This document shows positions 8,989-16,818 of a stretch of DNA of 64,000 nucleotides, piece after piece. The notes beneath the pieces were generated by a model. It did no database searches. It saw only the letters and a program-made list of their open reading frames with translations, and had not been told where the DNA came from. Numbering within the stretch: position 1 is the first letter of the stretch; each line of letters opens with the position of its first letter. This stretch comes from Ardenticatenales bacterium (GTDB taxonomy: Bacteria > Chloroflexota > Anaerolineae > Promineifilales > Promineifilaceae): the NCBI GenBank assembly GCA_020634515.1, contig JACKBL010000010.1:1-64000 (forward strand). Direction: 5' to 3'. The position numbers and the translations under genes are program-made.

Positions 8989-9378
8989 TCAGGTGCGCCG
9001 CGCTCGCCACCAACATGCCAGAAAGAGAATGCCGGCAACCATAAAGGGCGAGCCATAAAACACGGCCATCATCAAGCGATTGTGGTCGGCCAGGACATAT
9101 ACGAGACCACCCAATAACACGGCGCTGAGGACGGAAACAAATCCGCCCAGGCCTTCCCAGCGCCAGGCGGCCAGTAGGGACAGCGTGGCCAGGCCAAGAA
9201 ATACAAGCAACAGCAAGTCTTGTCCCTGGCCGGGTGTCGATTCGATTGCGTACAGGCTACCCCCAAGAATGGCGCGTCCGTAAAGGACGGCGGTGAGAAT
9301 TGCCAACAGCGCCACAGCTTTGGTCACCAACCGCAGCTCATTCACGCTGTTGGCGGCGGGATCACGTTGCATTGTCAT
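8989..9378 (-). CDS. Small four-helix membrane protein
   Basis: A 129-residue protein with four hydrophobic segments: AVALLAILTAVLY, LLLLVFLGLATLSLLAAW, GFVSVLSAVLLGGLVYVLA and AVFYGSPFMVAGILFLACWW. The last segment is close to the end of the next upstream gene (9429-9854: VFVYASPFLITGIFMLV), and the preceding glycine-rich helix also matches, so the two are tandem paralogues. Both are on the minus strand 50 bases apart and are probably one operon ending at the terminator near 8930. No catalytic motif is visible and I do not recognise the family. The location is the inner membrane. Confidence 0.75.
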   Translation of the reverse strand: MTMQRDPAANSVNELRLVTKAVALLAILTAVLYGRAILGGSLYAIESTPGQGQDLLLLVFLGLATLSLLAAWRWEGLGGFVSVLSAVLLGGLVYVLADHNRLMMAVFYGSPFMVAGILFLACWWRARRT

Positions 9379-9428
9379 GTTCAGACTCCTCCAGCGGGGT
9401 TGCTGGCGTGACGCGATTGTGTCATTTG

Positions 9429-9854
9429 TTAGTGGGCCGCCCGGACATAGCGGAACCGACGCTCACGATAGGCGTCGACCAGCATAAAGATGCCGGTGAT
9501 CAAGAAGGGAGAGGCATAGACGAAAACGGCGATGAAGCGGGAAACACCAGGAGAGGTGAAGACGATGATGGACACAAATAGGCCTACAAGGATGACGAGT
9601 ATGCCGGCAATTTTCTGCCGGAACCAACTCGCCAGCAAAGACACCAGGCCAACGGCGAAACCGATCAGCAGGTAAATCTCCGTCATGTTCGCCGCCAGAC
9701 TGGCCTGAGAGGCAGCCCGCAGTTCACCGATTTCAAATGCGATATAGAACAACGATGTCAGGCCGGCGAGCACCGTAAAGACACGTGTCGCCAGATGGAA
9801 ATTGCTGCCATAGACATTGTGAGACGGGACATGGGGTTGAATCATTTCGGACAT
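9429..9854 (-). CDS. Small four-helix membrane protein (paralogue)
   Basis: A 141-residue protein. A longer frame begins at 9923, but the start at 9854 (MSEMIQPHVP) has an AAGGAG site eight bases upstream and the extension looks non-coding. Four hydrophobic segments: RVFTVLAGLTSLFYIAFEIG, EIYLLIGFAVGLVSLLASWF, IAGILVILVGLFVSIIVF and FIAVFVYASPFLITGIFMLV. It is related to the gene at 8989-9378 in length, topology and the last helix. It probably leads that two-gene operon. The function is unknown. Confidence 0.75.
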   Translation of the reverse strand: MSEMIQPHVPSHNVYGSNFHLATRVFTVLAGLTSLFYIAFEIGELRAASQASLAANMTEIYLLIGFAVGLVSLLASWFRQKIAGILVILVGLFVSIIVFTSPGVSRFIAVFVYASPFLITGIFMLVDAYRERRFRYVRAAH

Positions 9855-9970
9855 GTGTGGGACTCCTTCGGAAACAGCTTCTAATAGCTTGCATTTGCCG
9901 GTGAGCGGGTCACTGTACGGCATCCAACGATTCCGCTATTTATTGGACGGTAACGGCAAACCCTCTTGCG

Positions 9971-10017
9971 GGCTGAGCTTTCGAAGCCCCTATTGCCTTC
10001 GGCAAGCTCAAGCAATG
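9971..10017. repeat. REP-like palindromic intergenic repeat
   Basis: The segment holds two nested inverted motifs built on GGCTGAGCTT-TCGAAGCC and GCCTTCGGCAAGCTCA. A related double-palindrome with GCCTGAGCTTGTCGAAGGC lies at 16631-16673. It is in the non-coding space upstream of the membrane-protein pair. Confidence 0.5.
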
Positions 10018-10143
10018 GACTAAATAGCTACCTTGGATGTGCCTATAAATAGGGTAATGCACGCGGACGCGCGACAACAGTGACAGTTGTCACAATTGTG
10101 AGGTGATACAAGTTGAGGATGGAGACGATTGGCGCCGGGGCGT

Positions 10144-10464
10144 TCAGCGAAGGCGGCCGGCGGAGCGGCTTCTGCCCACGCGCCGCATCCCGTAGGCAAA
10201 GGCGAACAGCCACCAGAAGGCCATCCAGGCAGGATGATAAAAGGTTAATCCGGTGTCCAGCAGATCAACAAAGAAGGCCAAAATGGCCGGCAAAACGACG
10301 CGATTGGCGGCATAAAACGTAAATGAGGGCACCAGGTAAGTGGCAATCAGACCGGCGCGCACGAACACGCGCGCGGTGCGGCTGGGTGCGTCACGGGTGA
10401 TGTACCAGCCAATGCAGAACAACACAAGTGATACGAAATAAGCATATAGGGTAATAGCGAGCAT
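10144..10464 (-). CDS. Small membrane protein, unknown function
   Basis: A 106-residue protein with an N-terminal helix (MLAITLYAYFVSLVLFCIGWY), a second hydrophobic segment (AGLIATYLVPSFTFYAANRVVLPAILAFF by parts) and a third (WMAFWWLFAFAYG), ending in an arginine-rich cytoplasmic-type tail (RRVGRSRSAGRLR). It follows the UspA gene on the same strand after 30 bases, so the two are probably co-transcribed. No family was recognised. Its reality rests on a clean membrane topology and the operon position. The ribosome site before the ATG is weak. Confidence 0.6.
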   Translation of the reverse strand: MLAITLYAYFVSLVLFCIGWYITRDAPSRTARVFVRAGLIATYLVPSFTFYAANRVVLPAILAFFVDLLDTGLTFYHPAWMAFWWLFAFAYGMRRVGRSRSAGRLR

Positions 10465-10494
10465 TCTTCACCCCCGTTGGGCGGCAGCGCCGCA

Positions 10495-10935
10495 TCACTG
10501 GGCGCGGACCAGAAGGAGAGGACGGTCAATGTGATGTAAAATGCCGGCAGTCACACTCCCATAAAACACACGCACCAGACCTGTATGACCGTGGCTGGCC
10601 ATGGCAACCAAATCCACCTCCAGCTCTCGCGCCACCTCCAAAATGCCGCGCACCACGGGACCAGGCTTGATATAGATTTCTCCCTCAATCCCCTGTACCT
10701 GAAACTGTCGTAAGACCGCGGACAAATAGATGTCCGCCTGCTCCACCTGCCGTTTCAGCGCATCGACATTCACACCCGGCAGAAAATCGAACGCACTCAA
10801 GTTGGCGATCTCCGCCTCCACCACCTGCACCAATACCACGCGCGCCCGACAGTGGCGAGCAACGTCCAGGGCGTGAGGAAGAATGGCTTCGGCGCGGGGC
10901 GAACCGTCCAGGGGAATCAGGATTTTGCTGTACAT
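10495..10935 (-). CDS. Universal stress protein (UspA family)
   Basis: A 146-residue cytoplasmic protein with the usual UspA layout: MYSKILIPLDGSPRAEAILP at the N-terminus, then ARVVLVQVVE, and a C-terminal nucleotide-binding pattern LVAMASHGHTGLVRVFYGSV followed by RPLLLVRAQ. The frame stays open to 11103, but the start at 10935 gives the standard family N-terminus and length, and the extension would run into the mobile element at 11038-11205. Family members bind ATP or AMP and help survival under starvation or stress. The element inserted about 100 bases upstream may affect its promoter. Confidence 0.88.
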   Translation of the reverse strand: MYSKILIPLDGSPRAEAILPHALDVARHCRARVVLVQVVEAEIANLSAFDFLPGVNVDALKRQVEQADIYLSAVLRQFQVQGIEGEIYIKPGPVVRGILEVARELEVDLVAMASHGHTGLVRVFYGSVTAGILHHIDRPLLLVRAQ

Positions 10936-11037
10936 AGTGGCTGTCCGCAACAAAGTTAGCGGCATGGTGCGGACAGCGGCTATCATGGATAGCTTGTTCG
11001 TAACCGTCCGCGAAAAATGTGAAGCAGTTCTCGGAAG

Positions 11038-11205
11038 GTAACTGCTAAGGACTGACGATGAAATAAAGTACAGAATTGCCTCGTCAGTTTGCAGGAACGG
11101 CAAGGAAACAACTTCGTTGTCTTATTGAATCTCCGTTCCCAAGCTAGTTTGCACCAATACTCTCTGGTAAAATGGGGCCAATCTCCAGAGAGCGTTAGAA
11201 GTCAC
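11038..11205. mobile_element. MITE-like element, 168 bp, with hairpin cargo
   Basis: Bounded by GTAACTGCTAAGG on the left and AGCGTTAGAAGTCAC on the right, with imperfect 8-base target duplications (CTCGGAAG and TTCGGACG, 6 of 8 equal). Inside, 11050-11139 is a 90-bp module with two hairpins (GACTGACGATG / CTCGTCAGTTT and GGAACGG / CCGTTCC). The same module lies inverted in the element at 17736-17878. The right arm (CCAATCTCCAGAGAGCG) matches the arm of the element at 16710-16804. It contains no transposase, so it must be moved by an enzyme acting in trans. Confidence 0.75.
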
Positions 11206-11493
11206 TTCGGACGGTTACTGCCGCCTGGGTTCCAAATAGTGGGTTTGCTGCTTGCCTCGGACCAATGATACGGATAGAACGACAAACCAGCAACGGTTAC
11301 GTTCGCCCACAAATACACCCGCCAATTTGCCCAGGCGATCACACAATAAGCCCACAGGCAACCTGGATGCAGTGACGGAAAGCACGAATTCGGGCGACAA
11401 ACGTCACGAATTTGGCCAGGACCACGGTTGCTGCCGGCATTTCCGGACACGCACCGGCGAAAAAACCGCGACAACCGGAGAAAACATACGAAA

Positions 11494-11562
11494 ATGAAAA
11501 CATGCCGGCATATTCCCAACCACAAGTGCCATTTTGACCTGATTCGTCCCCCCTGCCCATGA
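11494..11562 (+). CDS. Possible 22-aa leader ORF coupled to the sigma gene
   Basis: A short frame from ATG 11494 whose TGA (11560-11562) overlaps the ATG of the sigma-like gene as ATGA. The peptide is rich in Cys and His (it starts MKTCRHIPNHKCHF). The sigma gene has no good ribosome site of its own, so coupling would explain its translation. A GGAG lies 13 bases upstream, which is long. It could be a chance frame. The roughly 290 bases between the mobile element and this point hold nothing else I can support. Confidence 0.35.
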   Translation: MKTCRHIPNHKCHFDLIRPPCP

Positions 11563-12275
11563 CCGCCTGCGCCGACCATCCTGCCGCCAGTCTCAGCAAC
11601 ACCGCCGTTGCCCATTCCTGCCATCGCCACACCGAACTATTCTGGCAAGGGCAGCCATTCGACCCCTGTTTTTGCCTCGCGCTATGGCAGCGGGCGCTGG
11701 CGCAGCCACTGCAAGAGGAAAGCAAACAGGCATGGGCTTTTGTGCATCACCAGTATCTACGCCAGGTGACAATCTGGGTGAAGCGGCATCCCCATTTCCC
11801 GCATACGGGGCAGGAACCGGAGCCGTTGGCGGCGCTGGCGTTGGAGAAAATGTGGCTATCTTTCCGCCGCGCCCCGGACAAATTCAGCCAGTTTGCCAGA
11901 GAAGATGCCGGCATTTCCCTCAAATCCCTTCTCCAATTCCTCAAAATGTGCGTCCACGGCATCGTCATGGACGCCCTCACCTACGACCCGCGCACCCGCC
12001 CCCTCGCCGACACCGACACGGCCTTCCTCGCCGCCCCCACCGCCGAAACCACCGACCTGGCCGCCTTCTGGCGCTGCATATACGAAAGACTCCAGGACGA
12101 CGACGAACGGCTGATATTGGACGCCATGTTCGTTTACGGCCTCAAACCACGCCAGATTCAAGACCATTATGACAACCGGTTCACCGACGTCAAACGCATC
12201 TATCGCATCAAAGAAAACGTCCTCGCCCGCTTCCGCCGCGACCACACACTACGGGACTGCCTGGAAGCAGCCTGA
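11559..12275 (+). CDS. Sigma-70-like (ECF-type) transcription factor
   Basis: A protein of 238 residues. The middle (QAWAFVHHQYLRQVTIWVKR, then ALEKMWLSFRRAPDKF) resembles sigma region 2. The C-terminal part (DDDERLILDAMFVYGLKPRQ onward to KENVLARFRRDHTLRDCL) resembles a region 4 helix-turn-helix, although it is divergent. It is the first full gene of a three-gene plus-strand run with a 205-residue protein and a TPR-CHAT protease. The gap to the next gene is 68 bases. No ribosome site is evident at the chosen ATG; coupling to the short frame that ends in ATGA here is possible. The role is inferred as a regulator of transcription whose release or activity depends on the downstream proteins. 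Confidence 0.65.
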   Translation: MTACADHPAASLSNTAVAHSCHRHTELFWQGQPFDPCFCLALWQRALAQPLQEESKQAWAFVHHQYLRQVTIWVKRHPHFPHTGQEPEPLAALALEKMWLSFRRAPDKFSQFAREDAGISLKSLLQFLKMCVHGIVMDALTYDPRTRPLADTDTAFLAAPTAETTDLAAFWRCIYERLQDDDERLILDAMFVYGLKPRQIQDHYDNRFTDVKRIYRIKENVLARFRRDHTLRDCLEAA

Positions 12276-12343
12276 AACCCATTAGCCCGTATATCCGCGC
12301 CGGAAAATCCGCCATCGCCCCGTTTACTTGAATGAGGTAACGC

Positions 12344-12961
12344 ATGAGCAACCCTGAAACCACATCCCCCGAACCGTGGGACAACCTCGCCCGCCTACCC
12401 CGCCCCTCCTCATTCACCCTCGGCGAGTACGCGCTGGGGATGCTGCCACCCGCCGCCGCCGCGCAGGTGGAAGCCTACCTGGCGCTGCACCCACACGCCG
12501 CCGCCGAGGTGGCCCTGCTGCGCGACTATCTGGCACAAGGGGAGCCAATTCCCGCCGCCCCGCCCGAACCGCCCCGCCGTCTCCAGGCCGTCATCATGCG
12601 CCTGCTAGACGCCGCCACACCGCAAGGCGCGTGGGCGGGCGCGCGCGGCAGTGGCGCAGCCGCGATCTACCAGGCAGGCGACTGGCAAATCATCCTGGAC
12701 AGCGACGATGATTGGCAGCAACCGGGCCGCTTCGTCCTCACCGGGCTGCTGCTGGGGTCGGACACACCGGCGCAGGCCACGGCCACGCTGCTGGCGGCGG
12801 ACACACCCGCCTTCAGTGCCGTCGCCACTCTGGATGAATTTGGCAACTTCGTCATACCCGCGCTGCCCCCCGGCCGCTACGACCTGGCGCTACTCGTCCT
12901 GGAGCAAGATGTGGAACTGCACGTTGCCGGCATCTTCCTGGGCACACCCCCCACGCCATAA
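12344..12961 (+). CDS. Unknown 205-aa protein, anti-sigma-like N-terminus
   Basis: A protein of 205 residues. The N-terminal third (FTLGEYALGMLPPAAAAQVE, then LHPHAAAEVALLRDYL) looks like the helical segment of zinc-free anti-sigma proteins, which read 'lgeyvlGlLspeea..ve..l..dp..a.e...l'. The C-terminal half (FSAVATLDEFGNFVIPALPP, then GRYDLALLVLEQDVELHVAG) is beta-rich and resembles a small carboxypeptidase-regulatory-like or prealbumin-like fold. There is no membrane helix. It lies between the sigma-like gene and the TPR-CHAT protease gene (24-base gap), so it may be an inhibitor of the sigma factor, a substrate of the protease, or both. That assignment is inference from position and a weak resemblance. 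Confidence 0.55.
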   Translation: MSNPETTSPEPWDNLARLPRPSSFTLGEYALGMLPPAAAAQVEAYLALHPHAAAEVALLRDYLAQGEPIPAAPPEPPRRLQAVIMRLLDAATPQGAWAGARGSGAAAIYQAGDWQIILDSDDDWQQPGRFVLTGLLLGSDTPAQATATLLAADTPAFSAVATLDEFGNFVIPALPPGRYDLALLVLEQDVELHVAGIFLGTPPTP

Positions 12962-12985
12962 ACGCCCCCGCGCCTGCGCCAAGCC

Positions 12986-15877
12986 ATGTTCCCCCCTCCT
13001 CAAACCGTGGCCACGGACCTGTTGCAGCTACCCGACGCGGCAGCCCGGCAAACCTATCTGCAAGATCGGCTGACATGGCCGGCGGATGCCGCCTGGACGG
13101 ACGCCCTGGCACAAGCCCTGAAACAGCGCGCCGACCATCTTCTGCGCGCCAACGTGGCGCGGGCGCGTGAGGCGGCGCAAACGCTCAGCCTGCTGGCGCA
13201 ATGGTACGACAACCCCGCCTACGAGGCGCTCAGCCTGCGCGTGCGCGGAAACATCCTCGGCGTGGGCATGGGGCAATGGGCGACGTCGCTGGCCTGCTAC
13301 GACGAAGCCGCCGCCATCTACCGCACGCTCAACCAACCGGCGGCGGCGGCGGGCAGCCTCGTGGGCAAAATCGGCAGCCTGGCGAACCTGAGCCGCTACG
13401 ATGAGGCAGTCGCGTTAGGGCGGGAAATCCAGCCGGTGCTGGCGGCGCATGAGGAGTGGGCGCTGCTTTCCGGCGTGGTGCTCAATCTGGTGCTGATCCA
13501 CAAGCGATTGGGGCAGGCGCGGCAGGCGCTGACGCTGCTAGAAGAGGCGGAGGCTATCTGTCATCAGGCGGGGGTGGACCAGCATCTTGCCGGCATTCTC
13601 CACAACCGCGCCCTCGTCCTCCTCGCCCTGGGCAACCTGCCCGCCGCCATCACCGCCAGCCAACAGGCACATGATCTGTTTCTCGCCCGCGGCCATCACG
13701 TCGAAGCCGCGCGCGCGCAACAATGCCAGGCTATCATCCTCCTCACGTTGGGGCGCTTCAACGAAGCCTTGACACGACTCGACCAGGCGCAACGCACATT
13801 TATCGCCGATGGCCGCCACAATGACGCCCAACTCGTGGACCTGTTCGCCGGCGACTGCTTGCTGCAACTGGGGCGCTATCAGGAGGTGCTGCAAAAGGCG
13901 GGGCAGATTCGGGCGTTGTTCGCGGAGCAGGGCGCGCCGTATAAAATGACCCAGGCGATGTTGTCGGAGGCGGTCGCTTATGCCGGCATCAACCAGTTCC
14001 CCCGCGCCCTCGCCACCCTCGATGATGCCGCGGCCCGCTTCGCCGCCGAAGGCAACACCCTCTGGGCGGCCATCAGCCACCTGGAAAAAGCCGCCCTGCT
14101 GGCCCGCCAGGGTGAATGGACCGCCTGCGCCCAAACCGCCGCCGCCTGCCAGGCCACCTTTCACGAACACCACGCCCCCCTGGAAGCGGCCAAAGCCAGC
14201 CTCCTGCTCGGCCAGGCGGCGCTGGCCCAAGAAAACGGGGCGGAAGCAAAGACCCATCTGCAAATAGCATTGGATGCCGGCAGAACGGCGAACCTCCCCT
14301 GGCTACAGCACCGCGCCCACCACGTCCTCGGCGCGTTGGCCCACGCAAGCGGCAGCACCCATGCCGCCCGTACCCATTTTCACGAGGCCATCACCCAGTT
14401 AGAGCGGCTAAGTGGCCGATTGATGCTCGAATTTCGCGCCGACTTCCTGGCCGACAAGCAGCAAGTCTACGCCGACGCCATCACCCTCGCTCTGGCGGAG
14501 AACGACGTGGAAGCAGCATTCCATTACGCCGAACGCGCCCGCTCGCGCGCGCTGCTGGAACTGCTGGCCTACCAGTTGGAGGTGCGCGTGGAGGCGCGCG
14601 CCGCCGCGGACGAACCCCTGGTGGCCGAATTGACGCATCTGCGCGACCGGCGCAACCAGCTATATCGCCGCTGGCGCACCAACCAGGAGCGCCGTTCGCT
14701 GACGGAGATGCAGCAAGAGATGTTGACGCTAGAAGAGGCCATCACGGCCCGCTGGCGGCAGTTGCTCGTACGCAACGCGGATTATGCGCAGGATGCGGCG
14801 CAGTCCGCGGCGGGGGAAGCTGTCGCGCCGCCTGCCGGCATCGCAGCCTTGCAACCGCATCTCCCCGCCGACACGGCCGTGCTGGAATACCACATCCTCC
14901 ACGACGAAGGCCAGCGTGGCAAGACGATCATTGCCTTCCTGCTCACGCGCCACGGCGTAACCGCGCGTCGCCTGGCGGCCACGCCCGCGCAGCTAGCCAC
15001 GCCCGCGCGCCTGTTGCACCTCAACCTGCAAGCGGCGGCCCTGACCCCGCTCCGCCAGCACCCCGCCCTCATCGCCAATGCGCAGGCGCGGTTGCGGCAG
15101 TTGCACCGCCTGCTGCTGGCGCCCCTGGTGGCGGACCTGGCCCCCTATCGCCGCCTGATCATTGTGCCGCATGGACCGCTGCTGCATTATCTGCCCTTTG
15201 CCGCCTTGCACGATGGAGCGGGCTATCTGGTGGAGCAAATGGACCTGAGTATTTTGCCCAGCGCCAGCCTGCTGCCCCACCTGCCAGCCCCGCCGCCGCC
15301 ATTATCTGGACACGCGGCGGCATTCGGCCATTCCCATGGCGGGGAGCTGCCGCACGCGCCCGCCGAGGCCGCCGCCGTGGCCGAACTGCTACGCGGGCGC
15401 GCTTATCTGGAAGCGGAGGCCACGCGCACCGCCGTGGCGCAGGCAGCGGCGCGGGCGTCCGTACTGCACCTGGCGACGCATGGCGATTTCCGCCCGGAGA
15501 ACCCGCTGTTTTCGGGGTTGGCGCTGGCGGATGGGCAGATTGCGACGCTGGATGTGTTTCACTGGCGAATGCCGGCATCGCTGGTGGTCCTCAGTGCCTG
15601 CCAGACGGGGCGCAGCGTGGTCAGCGGCGGGGACGAGCTGCTGGGGCTGATGCGCGCCTTTCTCTCGGCGGGCGCGTCGGCGCTCGTTCTTAGCCTGTGG
15701 CAGGTAGCCGATGCCGCCACTCGTGAACTGATGACCCACTTCTATCGCCGTTTGATCGCGGGGGAAGCGGCGGCGACGGCTCTGCGCCAGGCGCAATGCC
15801 ACCTGCTCCAAAATTCTCACGCCCACCCCTACTTCTGGGCTTCTTTCTTCGTTGTAGGGCAGACCTGGCAAGATTGA
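12986..15877 (+). CDS. TPR-CHAT caspase-like protease
   Basis: A 963-residue protein. Residues about 60-500 are tandem TPR-type helical repeats (for example LHNRALVLLALGNLPAAITA). A helical linker follows (about 510-620, FHYAERARSRALLELLAYQL). The C-terminal CHAT domain spans about 690-963. The catalytic pair of this clan-CD peptidase family is present: His832 in LHLATHGDF and Cys872 in VLSACQTG. The end (HPYFWASFFVVGQ) is the usual CHAT ending. Family knowledge: TPR-CHAT proteins are separase/caspase-like cysteine proteases activated by partner binding. Being third after a sigma-like and an anti-sigma-like gene suggests regulated proteolysis that controls transcription. No ribosome site precedes the ATG, so another nearby start is possible. 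Confidence 0.88.
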   Translation: MFPPPQTVATDLLQLPDAAARQTYLQDRLTWPADAAWTDALAQALKQRADHLLRANVARAREAAQTLSLLAQWYDNPAYEALSLRVRGNILGVGMGQWATSLACYDEAAAIYRTLNQPAAAAGSLVGKIGSLANLSRYDEAVALGREIQPVLAAHEEWALLSGVVLNLVLIHKRLGQARQALTLLEEAEAICHQAGVDQHLAGILHNRALVLLALGNLPAAITASQQAHDLFLARGHHVEAARAQQCQAIILLTLGRFNEALTRLDQAQRTFIADGRHNDAQLVDLFAGDCLLQLGRYQEVLQKAGQIRALFAEQGAPYKMTQAMLSEAVAYAGINQFPRALATLDDAAARFAAEGNTLWAAISHLEKAALLARQGEWTACAQTAAACQATFHEHHAPLEAAKASLLLGQAALAQENGAEAKTHLQIALDAGRTANLPWLQHRAHHVLGALAHASGSTHAARTHFHEAITQLERLSGRLMLEFRADFLADKQQVYADAITLALAENDVEAAFHYAERARSRALLELLAYQLEVRVEARAAADEPLVAELTHLRDRRNQLYRRWRTNQERRSLTEMQQEMLTLEEAITARWRQLLVRNADYAQDAAQSAAGEAVAPPAGIAALQPHLPADTAVLEYHILHDEGQRGKTIIAFLLTRHGVTARRLAATPAQLATPARLLHLNLQAAALTPLRQHPALIANAQARLRQLHRLLLAPLVADLAPYRRLIIVPHGPLLHYLPFAALHDGAGYLVEQMDLSILPSASLLPHLPAPPPPLSGHAAAFGHSHGGELPHAPAEAAAVAELLRGRAYLEAEATRTAVAQAAARASVLHLATHGDFRPENPLFSGLALADGQIATLDVFHWRMPASLVVLSACQTGRSVVSGGDELLGLMRAFLSAGASALVLSLWQVADAATRELMTHFYRRLIAGEAAATALRQAQCHLLQNSHAHPYFWASFFVVGQTWQD

Positions 15878-16223
15878 CAAACCGGCTACGACGCCAATCA
15901 TCGCCCACGCCAGGTGAAGACCCGGTGAAAATGATTGCGTTCACCGCGGGGACCACGTAAAATAAAAGGGACTGTGACCTTCCGAGATACATCCACTGAA
16001 AACGGCTTTCTTGCATCCCCATAGGCGAGAATGTGTATCGCGGCAGCACAGCCAGCAGGGGTTCATTCAAGATTCACTTCGGACATTCTAATGTATCGCC
16101 CAAACCCTTGCGGCGCATCCGTCAACGCCACACCCGCCAGCGGATGCGCCCTAATCAGGTTGCCTTTGTGTTTTCATTAGCCAATCAAGGCTATTGTCCC
16201 CGCACGAACTCAAGGAGAATCCC
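15878..16223. other. Intergenic region with one hairpin
   Basis: About 350 bases between the CHAT gene and the tail-collar gene. It holds a perfect 10-bp inverted repeat, GGCGCATCCG at 16112-16121 with CGGATGCGCC at 16141-16150 (19-base loop), without a T run. No gene is supported. Confidence 0.5.
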
Positions 16224-16577
16224 ATGTCAGAACCATTCATCGGCCAGATTATTCTATTTGGCGGCAATTTTGCCATTCGCAACTTTGCCCAATGTGATGG
16301 GCAGTTGCTGCCTATTAGTCAAAACACAGCCCTTTTCTCTATACTGGGCACCATGTACGGGGGTGATGGGCGCACCACCTTTGCGCTACCAGACCTGCGC
16401 GGGCGCTCCCCGCTCCATTATGGCACAGGACCTGGGTTGCCCAACTACGCCTTGGGACAAAGGGGAGGTGGTGGGGCGGTGGCCGCGGCCACGGAACCTG
16501 ATGCCCCTCGTCTTCCCAACTACCTGGCGCTCAATTACCAGATCGCGCTAATGGGGATTTTCCCATCACGCAATTAG
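16224..16577 (+). CDS. Phage tail-collar (microcystin-dependent-like) protein, shortened
   Basis: A protein of 117 residues starting MSEPFIGQIILFGGNFAIRN with AAGGAG seven bases before the ATG at 16224. It has the tail-collar signature (FAQCDGQLLPISQNTALFSI, then YGGDGRTTFALPDLRGRSPL) and the usual C-terminal end NYLALNYQIALMGIFPSRN. Full-length members are about 170 residues with a middle part carrying the 'vtLt..qmPaHnH' block; here YALGQRGGGG runs almost directly into the C-terminal motif, so about 50 residues of the middle are missing. A GNAT and a DUF6916-like gene follow, a set often found with these proteins. Family members are secreted or tail-like surface proteins. Whether this short form folds is unclear. 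Confidence 0.8.
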   Translation: MSEPFIGQIILFGGNFAIRNFAQCDGQLLPISQNTALFSILGTMYGGDGRTTFALPDLRGRSPLHYGTGPGLPNYALGQRGGGGAVAAATEPDAPRLPNYLALNYQIALMGIFPSRN

Positions 16578-16630
16578 GCGCTCTTTTTCGATGAATCGGG
16601 GTAACTTCTCGATAGTTTGGAGAAACCGCA

Positions 16631-16673
16631 GCCTGAGCTTGTCGAAGGCGGTTGGCTTCAACAGGCTCAACCA
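16631..16673. repeat. REP-like palindromic intergenic repeat
   Basis: Contains GCCTGAGCTTGTCGAAGGC followed by a second inverted pair, GTTGGCTTCAACAGGCTCAACCAA. It is similar in design to the repeat at 9971-10017 and lies between the tail-collar gene and the mobile element at 16710. Confidence 0.55.
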
Positions 16674-16709
16674 ACTTTGCCTCACTTTGTGGCGAAGATA
16701 CGAATAAGG

Positions 16710-16804
16710 GTAACTGCCAGGCCAGATTGGACCCATTTTCTCCGGTGAAAATGGTCATTGGGCGCGTGAAATTGGTCCAATATCCAGAGAGCGCTAGTAG
16801 TTAC
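16710..16804. mobile_element. MITE-like element, 95 bp, perfect 8-base target duplication
   Basis: Runs from GTAACTGCCAGGCC to GCGCTAGTAGTTAC and is flanked by perfect direct repeats GAATAAGG at 16702-16709 and 16805-16812. The arms carry GATTGGACCCATTTT and AAATTGGTCCAATAT, the same core as the 103-bp elements at 22099, 60280 and 62417. The right-hand duplication supplies the AAGG ribosome site of the GNAT gene, so the element sits just upstream of that site. Confidence 0.88.
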
Positions 16805-16818
16805 GAATAAGGTGATGA

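Noticed and set aside
11202..11725. Minus-strand frames of 61 to 142 codons between the MITE and the sigma gene
   Set aside because: They overlap the MITE end or the sigma gene, have no ribosome site and poor protein character.
14116..15693. A 525-codon open frame in the +1 frame inside the CHAT protease gene
   Set aside because: It overlaps the well-supported TPR-CHAT frame, is built of Arg/Pro/Gly/Ala runs typical of a shadow frame in G+C-rich DNA, and has no family motif.
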